Below, piece after piece: positions 13,730 to 23,269 of a stretch of 44,113 nt of DNA (position 1 is its first letter; each line of letters opens with the position of its first letter). The notes below the pieces were generated by a model. That model did no database searches. It was not told the DNA's origin and was given only the letters and a program-made list of their open reading frames with translations. Position numbers and translations under genes: made by a program. The DNA comes from a virus. The stretch lies in the IMG/VR virus record IMGVR_UViG_3300034167_000419, positions 1 to 44,113 of that record. One strand, given 5' to 3'.

Positions 13730-14660
13730 TAAAGGAGATTTATTAGGAACTGGATTGGAAGCAACAGCTTTCGATTGGGACAGAGTAGAAACGATTGAAT
13801 TGTCTTCAAGAGGTTATGTTTATCCATCAACAGACCAAACATTAGCAACTGTTCAAGCTGCTCAACTAGCTGGAGATTTAATTATTCTTCAAGGAATAAA
13901 ATCTTTCAAAATTACTGCTGTTGAACCACAAATCAATACAGCAGATGGTTCAGGTTACAAAACCGTAACAGGAGAGCTTCCTTACGAGTATGAAGTGATG
14001 TTTGACAATAACGGTGTAAATATTTGGAAAGCGTTGAGAAAATTCAACTCTAAAGATGCTTACAACTGTGCGTTCTACGATGTTGAAGGAAATAAAATCT
14101 TTACATCCAATAAAGCAGGAAGTATATTCAAAGGATTCCAAACTAAAATGTTGTTCACAGGACAATACAAAGGTAAAGAAGGAAACAATCCAGCAGAGGT
14201 TAAAATGAATATTCAATTAGCTGACAACGGTGAAATGGAAAGACAAGTATGGATTTCAGGAGAAATTCTTGATTTTGATGCTAAATCTGATTTAGATGGT
14301 GTAAATGATTTGTATGTTAATACAACAAGTACTGTTACAGCTGCTTCTACTTCTTGGGCATTTACCAATACATTAGCTGACCGTTCTCAATATGTTGCTG
14401 GTATTCCATTAACAAACTGGGCGATTAAAAAAGTGTTAATAGCAAGTCCATTTACAGTAAGTTATATTATACCGAGTGCAGTAGTTGAAAATCCAGTTAC
14501 TAAAACTTACACACTTACTCATACTGCAATAGGTGCAGGGTTTACAGCTTCAGTAATTACAGCTACTAATCCTACAAGTAGTTCAATTTCATCTAACATT
14601 ATTCAATTAACTGCTACTAAATTGCTTTACAAAGGTAATAGTGCAGGCATTGTATTGTAG
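13692..14660 (+). CDS. Major tail tube protein (putative)
   Basis: A 322-residue beta-rich protein with a two-part layout: residues 1-190 (ending with QVWISGEILDFDAK) and a Thr/Ser-rich, Ig-like C-terminal domain (about 205-322). Position before the chaperone slot and the tape measure, and the strong terminator right after it, fit a highly expressed tail tube protein. No sheath gene is seen, so a non-contractile tail is likely. Confidence 0.7.
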   Translation: MALANQIIIVPSDKGDLLGTGLEATAFDWDRVETIELSSRGYVYPSTDQTLATVQAAQLAGDLIILQGIKSFKITAVEPQINTADGSGYKTVTGELPYEYEVMFDNNGVNIWKALRKFNSKDAYNCAFYDVEGNKIFTSNKAGSIFKGFQTKMLFTGQYKGKEGNNPAEVKMNIQLADNGEMERQVWISGEILDFDAKSDLDGVNDLYVNTTSTVTAASTSWAFTNTLADRSQYVAGIPLTNWAIKKVLIASPFTVSYIIPSAVVENPVTKTYTLTHTAIGAGFTASVITATNPTSSSISSNIIQLTATKLLYKGNSAGIVL

Positions 14661-14685
14661 TATTTAGATTAGATTATTTTATTAG

Positions 14686-14716
14686 ACCCGATATAAATTT
14701 ATATCGGGTTTTTTTA
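14686..14716 (+). terminator. Terminator after the major tail gene
   Basis: A perfect 24-bp inverted repeat (14686-14709; arms begin ACCCGATATAAA) followed by a run of T. Confidence 0.88.
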
Positions 14717-14763
14717 TCTTTGACTATAAATAGTCAAACTCAATTAAATTTTATTTACCTTTG
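14715..14763 (+). promoter_or_regulatory. Two -7 boxes and an operator-like inverted repeat
   Basis: TATCTTTG (14715-14722) overlaps the inverted repeat TTTGACTA-TAAA-TAGTCAAA (14719-14738), an operator-like arrangement. A second box, TACCTTTG (14756-14763), lies 4 nt before the ATG at 14768. The first would give a leader of about 40 nt, the second a leaderless mRNA. Confidence 0.5.
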
Positions 14764-14767
14764 TACT

Positions 14768-15238
14768 ATGACAGTAAGAGAATATATGAATAAAGCAAAA
14801 GCAGTACAAACTTCTGTAAAAGGATATGTTGATGATATTGCATTAATGAAAGAAGATGAGATAATAAATCTCAATATAATACAAATGGAAAAAGGATTAG
14901 GCACTAACGATTCCAAATTAAACTATGCAAACGGATATACAGGAAGATATGGTGGGTCAACTGCAAAAAGAGCTTTATTAGAAAGAACGGTATTGCCTAA
15001 AATTGCTGGAGAACTGTATAATTTTGGATGGACAGGAGATTTTTTATCTAATTTTCAAGTAAGAATAACAAGAGAAAATAAATTAGAAGTATATAGCACA
15101 GGAACAGGTACAGGAGGAAAGTCTATATTTCTTACTAAAACTCCATATATGTATGGTTTAAATGCAGAAGATACTCACAAACTAAACTACGAAATAATAT
15201 ATCCTGAATTAATGAAATTTATAAAACAATTTATATGA
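14768..15238 (+). CDS. Hypothetical tail-module protein, 156 aa
   Basis: I chose the ATG at 14768 because an in-frame start at 14720 would lie inside the operator-like inverted repeat and upstream of the closer -7 box. The protein begins MTVREYMNKAKAVQTSVKGY and carries a Gly/Arg-rich stretch (ANGYTGRYGGSTAKRA). It overlaps the next gene by 4 bp (ATGA). Position suggests a tail-assembly protein; unrecognised. Confidence 0.6.
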   Translation: MTVREYMNKAKAVQTSVKGYVDDIALMKEDEIINLNIIQMEKGLGTNDSKLNYANGYTGRYGGSTAKRALLERTVLPKIAGELYNFGWTGDFLSNFQVRITRENKLEVYSTGTGTGGKSIFLTKTPYMYGLNAEDTHKLNYEIIYPELMKFIKQFI

Positions 15239-15861
15239 TTGAATACTATGACAGCATAGAAGTATTACCGTTATACAATTGGGATAGATACACAACCACA
15301 AGAGATAACAATTGGTTGATAATTGATTTCAATGGTAGACAGCCTAAAATAGACAATCAAGAATTGACTGCATTAGAGAGCAAATTACAAGAGGAATATT
15401 TTAAAGCAGTTGATGATAGGACTTTTGTAAAAAAGTTGCAGAAATGGGCTAAAATCGATAATCTACGCACACGTTACAATGTAATAGCGATGTTGTGTCA
15501 AAGATTATGGTTAGGATTCGGAGATATGCAGATGGAATTAAGGCAACAATACATTCAAATAATAAATAAGTTTGGTTTTAATATGCCTTTAATAAATACA
15601 GTTGAAGGAGATGCTGAAGAAATTGCATTGATAACAAATTCGATGCAAAATATTAAAACTCAAATTGAAATGCTTGAATCAGAATTAAAAACTGACGAGA
15701 AGAAGCAGACATACAGCTTAAACAAGCAAATGGTTCTTGTAAGTTTAGGATTAGGATTAGCTTATAAAATAGATGCTAAACAAACAACTGTAAGCGAATG
15801 GATTGAATTATGTAAATTATTAGAGGAAAAAAACGCTCAACAAGTAAAGAATAATAAATAA
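15235..15861 (+). CDS. Hypothetical protein in the tail-assembly chaperone slot, 208 aa
   Basis: Mostly helical protein with a coiled-coil-like segment (NIKTQIEMLESELKTDEKKQ near residue 140). It lies between the major tail and tape-measure genes, where many siphoviruses carry tail-assembly chaperones made by frameshifting. Here the two genes are joined by a plain ATGA overlap and I see no slippery site, so a frameshift is not supported. Function inferred from position only. Confidence 0.6.
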   Translation: MIEYYDSIEVLPLYNWDRYTTTRDNNWLIIDFNGRQPKIDNQELTALESKLQEEYFKAVDDRTFVKKLQKWAKIDNLRTRYNVIAMLCQRLWLGFGDMQMELRQQYIQIINKFGFNMPLINTVEGDAEEIALITNSMQNIKTQIEMLESELKTDEKKQTYSLNKQMVLVSLGLGLAYKIDAKQTTVSEWIELCKLLEEKNAQQVKNNK

Positions 15862-15868
15862 AAGTTCG

Positions 15869-15909
15869 TAACTTTGCAATTCGGGGATTACTGTGAAAGC
15901 GGTAGTCCC
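15869..15909 (+). promoter_or_regulatory. Late-type promoter and 5' hairpin of the tape-measure unit
   Basis: AGTTCGTAACTTTGCAATTC gives box TAACTTTG (15869-15876). Just downstream, GGGATTACT (15884-15892) pairs with GGTAGTCCC (15901-15909) around GTGAAAGC, with two wobble pairs, followed by TTTTT. The transcript would start at or just before this stem, so it may act as an attenuator or a 5' stabilising stem. Confidence 0.55.
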
Positions 15910-15928
15910 TTTTTAAATTTAATACACT

Positions 15929-18889
15929 ATGGCAAACGAGATAGATTTAGTAGTTGGACAGGTTGCATTTGATAAGATAACCGAATTAATAAATAGATTA
16001 AAGGATGTAGATACCGAATTTGGTAAAATAGCTACTAAATTTTCTGATTTAGGTAAGACATCAAATCCACAAAGCACTGCTGAATTAGCAAAACTTACTG
16101 CTGAAAACGAAAAACTTAATAAGGCTTTAACTGAATTAAGAGCAAGTTACACTACTATTGATACTGAATTAGCTAAGGCAAACACTACAAGAGCTTCTTC
16201 AAGTAAACTTATCACTCAAGAAACAATTGATATAAGATTAAAAAATAAAGAATTAACACAAGAATATACAGAATTATCAAAAGTTGCTGACAAATATCAA
16301 CAAGCTGATGCTCAGTATAGAATAATGGCAAAATCTTTAAAGGATTTAGCTTTTCAAGGAAAAGAAGGAACTAAAGATTTTATAGAAAAAGAAAAAGCAT
16401 TACTTGCATTAGGTAATAGATTGAAAGCTGTTGATGCGATGACAGGTTCGCATACTCGTAATGTCGGTAATTACGCATCATCTTGGAATGGATTAGGGAA
16501 CTCGATTAACCAACTTACTCGTGAAGCTCCAGCATTTGCTAATAGCTTACAAACAGGTTTTATGGCATTGTCTAACAACATTCCTATTTTAACGGATGAG
16601 TTAGGTGTGCTTATTGATAAAAATAAGAAACTTCAAGCAGATGGTAAGCCAACCGAATCAATCCTTAAAACAGTTGCAGGGGCGTTTTTCTCTTGGCAAA
16701 CTGCTATATCATTAGGTGTAACTATACTTACAGTATATGGAGCGAAGTTAATTGATGCAATGTTTAATACAAATGGTGTTAAAAGAGCAACTGATTCATT
16801 AACAAATTCATTAAAATTACAACAAACTCAATTAGATAAAAATATAAAGGTATTAGAATATAATGCAGAAATAGAAATAGAATTAGCTAAAAAAAGAGGT
16901 GCTTCTGAAAAAGAAATATTTGAAATAAAGAAAAAACTCGGAATTGATACTGTATCTGAAACTGAAAAACAATACAATGTATTAAATGCAAGGATTGATT
17001 CTTTTGATAAATATAGAGCTTTAAGAGAAAAAGATAAAGGACAAGCTATTTTATTTTTAAGAGGTAAATATAATGGAGATTTAGAAAAGGCTACTAAAGA
17101 ATATCAAAGAAGGGAAGTTGTTTACACAGATGCTAATAGAAAATTATTAGTAGATAGTAAAACTAAATTATATGACCAATTAAAAGAAAAAAATGATAAA
17201 AATGTATTAGATGAATTAAGGGGTCAAAATGAGTTAAATAAAAAAGCAGAACAATTAGCCAATAAGCCAGTTGCTCAAGAAAAAAAGGTATTGAAGTTTG
17301 ACGAAGTTAAATCTGAAAAGGATTTACAACAAGCTAAAATTGAAGGTCAAAAGATTGATTTAGAGTCTGCTGATTTAGATAAGATGACTACTGATGAAAA
17401 AATAATCAACAGGCAAAAATTAACTGATATACAGTTAGCTACAATAAAATCCGTACAGGAAGAAGAAATTGCAGTAGCTGATAAAAAACGAATTGATGAT
17501 TTAGCAGAAAACGATAGGTTCTTAAAAAACAATCCTAAGCAGATTGAACAGTATAATAAGAATATTGAAGATATAAATAAAACCCATCAACACGTAGTAG
17601 ATAAAATAAATGTTGAGGCAAGTAATAAAAAGCGACAACTAAGTACCGCTGATTTAAAATATCAAGAAGATTTATTAAAAAAAGAAGCTGAAAATGCACA
17701 GAAATATAAAATAAATCAATTTGAGTCAGAAAAAGCTGCTGCAAAATTATTATCAGAAGATAATCGTAAAAATGAAAAATTAACTTCAACTGAAAGACAA
17801 TCTAATTTTGAACAGTTTAAAAAAATATCTGAAAAAGAATTAGCTTCTCAAAGAGATTTTGCATTGTCTAAAACTGTAATAAAATCAGAGCAAGATTTAA
17901 TAAATCAAGAATATGCTAAAGGATTAAAACTCCTTGAAAATATGTCTGACCCATTAGAAGCTATAAAAAATAAAACTAATGATTGGCTTGGAGGATTCAC
18001 AAAAACTGGATTAGATAGTCCGTTACAAGCATTTGGAATGGAAAGTGCTAAGATGTTTCTTGATGTAAAAGCAAATGGAGAAACTACATTTAGTGAAATG
18101 TATAAAAATGCCGAAGAAGGTAGGGAAAAATTCCAAGTGGCTTTTGGTGCAATATCTGAAGTAGGTCAAGGCGCGTTCAATGCAATAGCACAGGCAAGTA
18201 TGGCTCAATATGAAGGAGAATACGCAAGACTTGATGCTCAAAAAGAACAAGCTATTAAAAATGCTGGTGATAGTTCTGCCGCAAAAGAAAAGATTGAAGC
18301 TGATTATGCTAAAAAGAAAAAAGAAATAGACAAGAAAAAGTTTGAAGGAGAGAAGAAAATAAAGATGGTTAATATAGTTATGGACACAGCTCAAGCCGTT
18401 GTAGCTGCATTACCTAATATACCTTTATCCATTATAGTTGGTGTTTTAGGAGCTATTAATTTAGGAATGGTAGCTGCTCAACAATTTCCAGCTTATGCTG
18501 AAGGTACAGACAATCACAGAGGAGGTATGATGCTTGTAAATGATGGAGCTGGAAGTAACTTCCAAGAAAAAGTTATATTACCAAATGGAAAAGTAATTAG
18601 ACCTCAAGGAAGAAATGTACTTATGGATGCTCCTAAAGGAACTAAAGTATTGAATCACGAACAACAATTGTTTGAAATGTTACAAAGTAATAATATATCA
18701 ATGTCCTCTCCTCAATATCAAGGAATGACTCCTGATGAAATGGATGAAATTTTAGGCAAACATTTTGGTAATATTAAAACACAAAACACTATCTTTGACA
18801 AGAACGGATTTCAAACGTATGTTAGAAATGGTAACAGCATCACAAGGTCAAATAGTAATCGTTCTCAAGCAATTGGTATAAGCGTATAA
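15929..18889 (+). CDS. Tape measure protein
   Basis: Sets tail length. A 986-residue protein with long Lys/Glu/Gln-rich coiled-coil regions (about 60-150, 290-430 and 480-680) and hydrophobic stretches typical of tape measures (SWQTAISLGVTILTVYGAKL near 255; NIPLSIIVGVLGAINLGMVA near 830). Near the C-terminus comes EGTDNHRGGMMLVNDGAGSN, often seen at the end of Bacteroidota phage tape measures. Assuming about 1.5 A per residue for a helix, the tail would be near 150 nm. Confidence 0.9.
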   Translation: MANEIDLVVGQVAFDKITELINRLKDVDTEFGKIATKFSDLGKTSNPQSTAELAKLTAENEKLNKALTELRASYTTIDTELAKANTTRASSSKLITQETIDIRLKNKELTQEYTELSKVADKYQQADAQYRIMAKSLKDLAFQGKEGTKDFIEKEKALLALGNRLKAVDAMTGSHTRNVGNYASSWNGLGNSINQLTREAPAFANSLQTGFMALSNNIPILTDELGVLIDKNKKLQADGKPTESILKTVAGAFFSWQTAISLGVTILTVYGAKLIDAMFNTNGVKRATDSLTNSLKLQQTQLDKNIKVLEYNAEIEIELAKKRGASEKEIFEIKKKLGIDTVSETEKQYNVLNARIDSFDKYRALREKDKGQAILFLRGKYNGDLEKATKEYQRREVVYTDANRKLLVDSKTKLYDQLKEKNDKNVLDELRGQNELNKKAEQLANKPVAQEKKVLKFDEVKSEKDLQQAKIEGQKIDLESADLDKMTTDEKIINRQKLTDIQLATIKSVQEEEIAVADKKRIDDLAENDRFLKNNPKQIEQYNKNIEDINKTHQHVVDKINVEASNKKRQLSTADLKYQEDLLKKEAENAQKYKINQFESEKAAAKLLSEDNRKNEKLTSTERQSNFEQFKKISEKELASQRDFALSKTVIKSEQDLINQEYAKGLKLLENMSDPLEAIKNKTNDWLGGFTKTGLDSPLQAFGMESAKMFLDVKANGETTFSEMYKNAEEGREKFQVAFGAISEVGQGAFNAIAQASMAQYEGEYARLDAQKEQAIKNAGDSSAAKEKIEADYAKKKKEIDKKKFEGEKKIKMVNIVMDTAQAVVAALPNIPLSIIVGVLGAINLGMVAAQQFPAYAEGTDNHRGGMMLVNDGAGSNFQEKVILPNGKVIRPQGRNVLMDAPKGTKVLNHEQQLFEMLQSNNISMSSPQYQGMTPDEMDEILGKHFGNIKTQNTIFDKNGFQTYVRNGNSITRSNSNRSQAIGISV

Positions 18890-18891
18890 TT

Positions 18892-21800
18892 ATGGCAGGA
18901 GAAACTTTTCAATTAAGATTTAAAAATAACGAATATTTAACCGTAAGCATTGATGAGCCTATCAACTTTGCTACGGTTGATTTTCAATTAAGCCAAAAAG
19001 AAAAAGGTTATGGTCGTGATGTATCTTTTAATGGCGGTGAAGTTCAATTTGAGTTTGTTAAATATCGTAATCATTATTTAGATAAATTATTAGAATATAA
19101 CAATACTTATGGATTTGAAGCTATTGTAGAATTAATAATAACAACAGTAATCTCTCCGCCAACTATAATTGGAGAATTAGACTTCGCAACTGCTATTACA
19201 GACGACTTCGAGTACTTTAAATGCAAAGTTATTCAGCAGTCAGCTAAACAAATAGTAAAGAGAAGAAAGGCTGTAAAAGTTGATTTATTAAGTGATAAGG
19301 ATATAGATGGCAATTATATTGCTCCATTAGTTCCTCAAAATATGATATTGATAGCAAAGCCTATTACCGAAAATTCACGATGGAAATCAGAAGCATTTGG
19401 TTTGACCCAAGCTGTTTATAGTTATGGTCCTGGTCGTCATAATTATAGGAATTATTGCTCTAATCTATATGATTATTCACTTGAAACAAGTTATTCTCCT
19501 TCAAACACAGGTGACCCTGATGGAACTATAATTTTAAAAGCTACTTTAGGAGCGATAAATGATATTAAAGTAACTATACCAAGTCATACCGTTACTGGCA
19601 ATGTTTATAACAGGGGTGGTGGAGTATCTACTTATGCTAAACATTGGTTCGGATATAGATATGGCGCAGATTGGTCTTCAGCAGCTTCAACAGAACATCA
19701 GTTTGACGGCTCATATTTTCAATTAAAATACGGAGGACAATCAGCTAGTTATACAAAATCATTTGAATTTTCTATTGATACATTACCAGTAGGACATAGT
19801 CTTTGGCTGTATCACGATTGTTATATTGACCATTCAGGCTATAAATATAGTCAATTAGAAATAAGTCAATCTAAAATGAATGTTGATATTGTAGCATCTG
19901 TTACTTCAGTAAATTCAGTTGTATTATCATTTAGTTTAATAGATGTAATGCGACAAGTTGTTAAATCAATCTCAGGATTAGGTATATATGCACCTCGTTT
20001 TAATATAGGAGGAGAGTTTTATGATAATAGGTTATTAAATGGTAGTTTTTTAAGAAAAGTAACTGAAGTTACAGAAATAATAGATGATGGTGTAAATGAA
20101 ACTCCTACAATAGTAAAAAAACCTTTTTCAGTGTCATTAGAGGATTTAGAGAAATCACTTACAGAGTTAAATTGTGATTGGCAAATAACTGATTATATTG
20201 ATGGTACTAAAATATTCTTTGGAACTGAAGATGATTTCTATACTGAAAATGAAATAAAAGAATTTACAAACGCTCAATTTTCATCATTTAATAAAACATT
20301 TAATCCTAGATTTCAGATTAATGAGTTTAATTACGGATATAAAAAGTTTCAATCACAAAAAGAAAATGAGATATTAAACTCTTATGATGTAATTAATGGA
20401 GAATCTAAATGGGTGTTAAAAAATAAAAATGTAGAGAATAAAAAAGACATTTCTATTGAATGGGTAAGAGATTCATTTTTGATTGAAGAAAGTAGAAGAA
20501 AAGCAATAGAGTTATCTTCATCAACATCATCTCAAGATGACGATACATTATTTATAATAGATTCAAGACCAACAACTTATTCATCTTCAGGAACTCAAAG
20601 TCTTAATTTTATTCATTATTACAGTGATGATGAGCATTTAGAATTAACAAACAATGATATTAACTTATTAGCATTGCCATTTACCATAGGTGATAAATTT
20701 GACATATTAAATGACCCTGATGCGGGTAATTATATTGTAATTAATATATCTCAATCTAGAATTGATTTAGAAAGAATTACTGATGTTGTTACTAATACAT
20801 TTTCTTCATCTACAACATATGATTGGAGTCATACAGATGACGATACAAATATAACTACAACAGGAACAAGGACTTCAATTTCACTTATACATACTTTCGT
20901 AAGCACTGGAATTTCACCCCAAGGGGATAGATTATTAACATTAAGTATTACCCCATTTGGATTTACTCATTATGTAGATGACTTAATAACAATAACAAGT
21001 AGTAAAAATAAAGGTAATTACATAATAAATTCAATAAATACTAATTCTATAGAATTACGTAGATTAGCCGATACCACAGCTATAAGTTATGGTACTCAAT
21101 ACAGCTATGGATTTACTCCTGAAACTAATCCATTAACTTCTTATACAGATGATAATTTTGTAGCTAAGAATATGATAGATTCAGATAAATTTTCTAATTT
21201 AAGATATTCTATAAAAAGAAACATATATAATTATTGGAGAAAATATTTAGCGACTTGTAATTTATACAATAGAACATCTCCTATTATAAATACTTCATAT
21301 AAAAATAATAAGTTTTTCTTATCAAATTATAATGGAATACAACTCACTGAGAGTTATGACATACAAACATCATTTAGCGATATAATTCCAAAATTAACTC
21401 CATTTATTTATAATGATGTAATATTTGCAAATGTTGAATATTCAGACTATATAGCATTACAAAACAATGTCAGAAGTGTAAGAGGATATATTAAGACTTA
21501 TGATAATAATGGGTTAGAGATTAAACTTTATCCAATTAATATGAAGTATGAAAATTTAAGTAAGGAATTAACTATAAAAGCAGAAGAAAAATTTACATCA
21601 TCATTTGTACCTACGGTTCAAACAAAGTCAGTATCTCCAAAATCAGGTACAACTCAATTATCAGGAGGAAATATATTGTCAGATGGTTATTCTGCTATAA
21701 CAGCAAAAGGAGCGGTATGGGACACAAGTTCTAATCCAACTATTGCGTTAAGTACAAAAACTAATGATGGTACTGGATATGCTTCATTTACAAGTTTAAT

Positions 21801-22455
21801 GTCACCATTAGTTCAATTTACAAATTATTACGCAAAGTCTTATGCTACAAACGCAAATGGAACAGGTTACGGACAAGAAATAAGTTTTTTAGGAGGTGTT
21901 ACTAATGTGGTTATTGGAACTCAAACGTGGATGGTTGAGAACTTAGATGTTGTTAAATACAGAAACGGAGATACGATACCACAGCATACAGGTACTAATT
22001 CAGACTGGGCGTTATTAACAACAGGAGCTTGGTGTTGGTATAGCCATTTATCAAGTAATGGACTTATATATGGAAAGCTATATAATTGGTATGCTGTAAA
22101 TGATTCAAGAGGATTAGCACCTTTAGGTTATCACGTTCCTACAAATGCCGAATGGACTACTTTAACTAATTACTTAGGAGGACAGCTTATTGCTGGAGAG
22201 AAAATGAAATCCACTACATTATGGAACTCAACTTTATACGCTACAAATTCTTCAGGTTTAACAGCGTTCCCAGCTGGTTATCGCTCAGGTAGTTTCTTTT
22301 CAGGATTAGAATCTGTGTGTTGTTGGTGGACTTCAGAATCAGTAAACGCATCTTCTGCTTATTACATAGAAATAAACGTAGACAATACAGAAGTTTCTCC
22401 GCCAATCAGTGGTTCAAAGGCATATGGTTTTTCAGTAAGACTAATAAAAGATTAA
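18892..22455 (+). CDS. Large tail protein with Ig-like and FISUMP C-terminal domains
   Basis: A 1187-residue tail protein 2 bp after the tape measure. The N-terminal part (about 1-470) looks like distal-tail/tail-hub structure. The middle is Ser/Thr-rich and beta-rich. Residues about 911-1000 form an Ig-like module (GTTQLSGGNI then TYYAKSYATNANGTGYGQEI-like pattern). About 1004-1186 read as a FISUMP domain: VVIGTQTWMVENLDVVKYRN, LYNWYAVND, LAPLGYHVPTNAEWTTL and GYGFSVRLIKD-like ending. FISUMP is a lectin-like fold often shown on Bacteroidota surfaces, so a host-binding tip is plausible. Confidence 0.75.
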   Translation: MAGETFQLRFKNNEYLTVSIDEPINFATVDFQLSQKEKGYGRDVSFNGGEVQFEFVKYRNHYLDKLLEYNNTYGFEAIVELIITTVISPPTIIGELDFATAITDDFEYFKCKVIQQSAKQIVKRRKAVKVDLLSDKDIDGNYIAPLVPQNMILIAKPITENSRWKSEAFGLTQAVYSYGPGRHNYRNYCSNLYDYSLETSYSPSNTGDPDGTIILKATLGAINDIKVTIPSHTVTGNVYNRGGGVSTYAKHWFGYRYGADWSSAASTEHQFDGSYFQLKYGGQSASYTKSFEFSIDTLPVGHSLWLYHDCYIDHSGYKYSQLEISQSKMNVDIVASVTSVNSVVLSFSLIDVMRQVVKSISGLGIYAPRFNIGGEFYDNRLLNGSFLRKVTEVTEIIDDGVNETPTIVKKPFSVSLEDLEKSLTELNCDWQITDYIDGTKIFFGTEDDFYTENEIKEFTNAQFSSFNKTFNPRFQINEFNYGYKKFQSQKENEILNSYDVINGESKWVLKNKNVENKKDISIEWVRDSFLIEESRRKAIELSSSTSSQDDDTLFIIDSRPTTYSSSGTQSLNFIHYYSDDEHLELTNNDINLLALPFTIGDKFDILNDPDAGNYIVINISQSRIDLERITDVVTNTFSSSTTYDWSHTDDDTNITTTGTRTSISLIHTFVSTGISPQGDRLLTLSITPFGFTHYVDDLITITSSKNKGNYIINSINTNSIELRRLADTTAISYGTQYSYGFTPETNPLTSYTDDNFVAKNMIDSDKFSNLRYSIKRNIYNYWRKYLATCNLYNRTSPIINTSYKNNKFFLSNYNGIQLTESYDIQTSFSDIIPKLTPFIYNDVIFANVEYSDYIALQNNVRSVRGYIKTYDNNGLEIKLYPINMKYENLSKELTIKAEEKFTSSFVPTVQTKSVSPKSGTTQLSGGNILSDGYSAITAKGAVWDTSSNPTIALSTKTNDGTGYASFTSLMSPLVQFTNYYAKSYATNANGTGYGQEISFLGGVTNVVIGTQTWMVENLDVVKYRNGDTIPQHTGTNSDWALLTTGAWCWYSHLSSNGLIYGKLYNWYAVNDSRGLAPLGYHVPTNAEWTTLTNYLGGQLIAGEKMKSTTLWNSTLYATNSSGLTAFPAGYRSGSFFSGLESVCCWWTSESVNASSAYYIEINVDNTEVSPPISGSKAYGFSVRLIKD

Positions 22456-22457
22456 TT

Positions 22458-23231
22458 ATGAGTGCAATAAATTTATACACGACAAAGGCAGAAGCTCTTT
22501 ATTTTAAAGATAGCCAAAGAAACAGTTTTTATGAGTTTGGAGGAATACAACTTCTTCCTAATAATACTTATACACAAAAAACATCAATAGCTTTAGAAAA
22601 TCCGTATATTGTATCGATATTGAAAGTTGAAGATGATTCATTAATGGGAAATTTATTGTATTCAATTACAGAGATAATTAATATGAATACTATTCGTATT
22701 GACAACACTACAATAAAAATTGATAACAATGCTCCTTTGACTATTGATGTGTACGCAACAACTCCGTATTATTGGTCTGTAACTCCAATGGTAGATTGTT
22801 ATAATGATTTGATATATCTTAAATTTACTTATAATAGCACTTCATATTATACAAATCCATTCTATATAACAGCATTAGATGAGGATAGAACTACAAAATT
22901 TACTTATAAAGATTTAGCATCAAATTACTACGAATCAATAAGTTTAAAAACTTGGTTTAGACAAAAATCAAGACAATCTGAATTGACTACATATTATGAA
23001 TCATCAACTAAAAATACAGTTACTCAAGCTATAAAAACAAATAACTTAGAGATGTATGAGTCAGAGTTTATGAGTGTAGAAGATTTAATTATGACTGCCG
23101 AAATACTTGAAAATCCATATTTATATATTGGAAGCAAAAGATATAGTTTATTTGAAGCGGTTAAAATACCTGAACTTACACAACAAGAGAACTTTGGTAA
23201 GATAAAATTCACTTTAGCACCAAACAATTAA
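22458..23231 (+). CDS. Tail-associated protein, 257 aa
   Basis: Starts at the ATG at 22458, 2 bp after the previous stop; an in-frame upstream start at 22317 lies inside the FISUMP-coding region and is rejected. The protein is beta-rich with a DUF-like pattern (NSFYEFGGIQLLPNNTYTQK) and no membrane segment. It lies between the large tail protein and the S74 fibre, so a baseplate/fibre-attachment role is plausible. Unrecognised. Confidence 0.6.
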   Translation: MSAINLYTTKAEALYFKDSQRNSFYEFGGIQLLPNNTYTQKTSIALENPYIVSILKVEDDSLMGNLLYSITEIINMNTIRIDNTTIKIDNNAPLTIDVYATTPYYWSVTPMVDCYNDLIYLKFTYNSTSYYTNPFYITALDEDRTTKFTYKDLASNYYESISLKTWFRQKSRQSELTTYYESSTKNTVTQAIKTNNLEMYESEFMSVEDLIMTAEILENPYLYIGSKRYSLFEAVKIPELTQQENFGKIKFTLAPNN

Positions 23232-23244
23232 TAGAGAAAATTTC

Positions 23245-23252
23245 GTAACTTT
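23245..23252 (+). promoter_or_regulatory. Late-type promoter of the fibre/lysis unit
   Basis: ATTTCGTAACTTTACAAAAA keeps the TTCGTAACTTT core seen at 10854 and 15869 but ends in A instead of G. It is 17 bp before the S74-fibre ATG. Confidence 0.5.
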
Positions 23253-23269
23253 ACAAAAAATTTAACATT

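Noticed and set aside
21904-22452. Diversity-generating retroelement target (C-type-lectin-like tip)
   Set aside because: No reverse transcriptase gene, template repeat or matching variable repeat is seen anywhere in the window.
22317-22457. Longer N-terminus for the 22458-23231 gene
   Set aside because: The extra 47 codons overlap the FISUMP domain frame and give a Cys/Arg-rich stretch unlike the rest; the ATG 2 bp after the stop is better.
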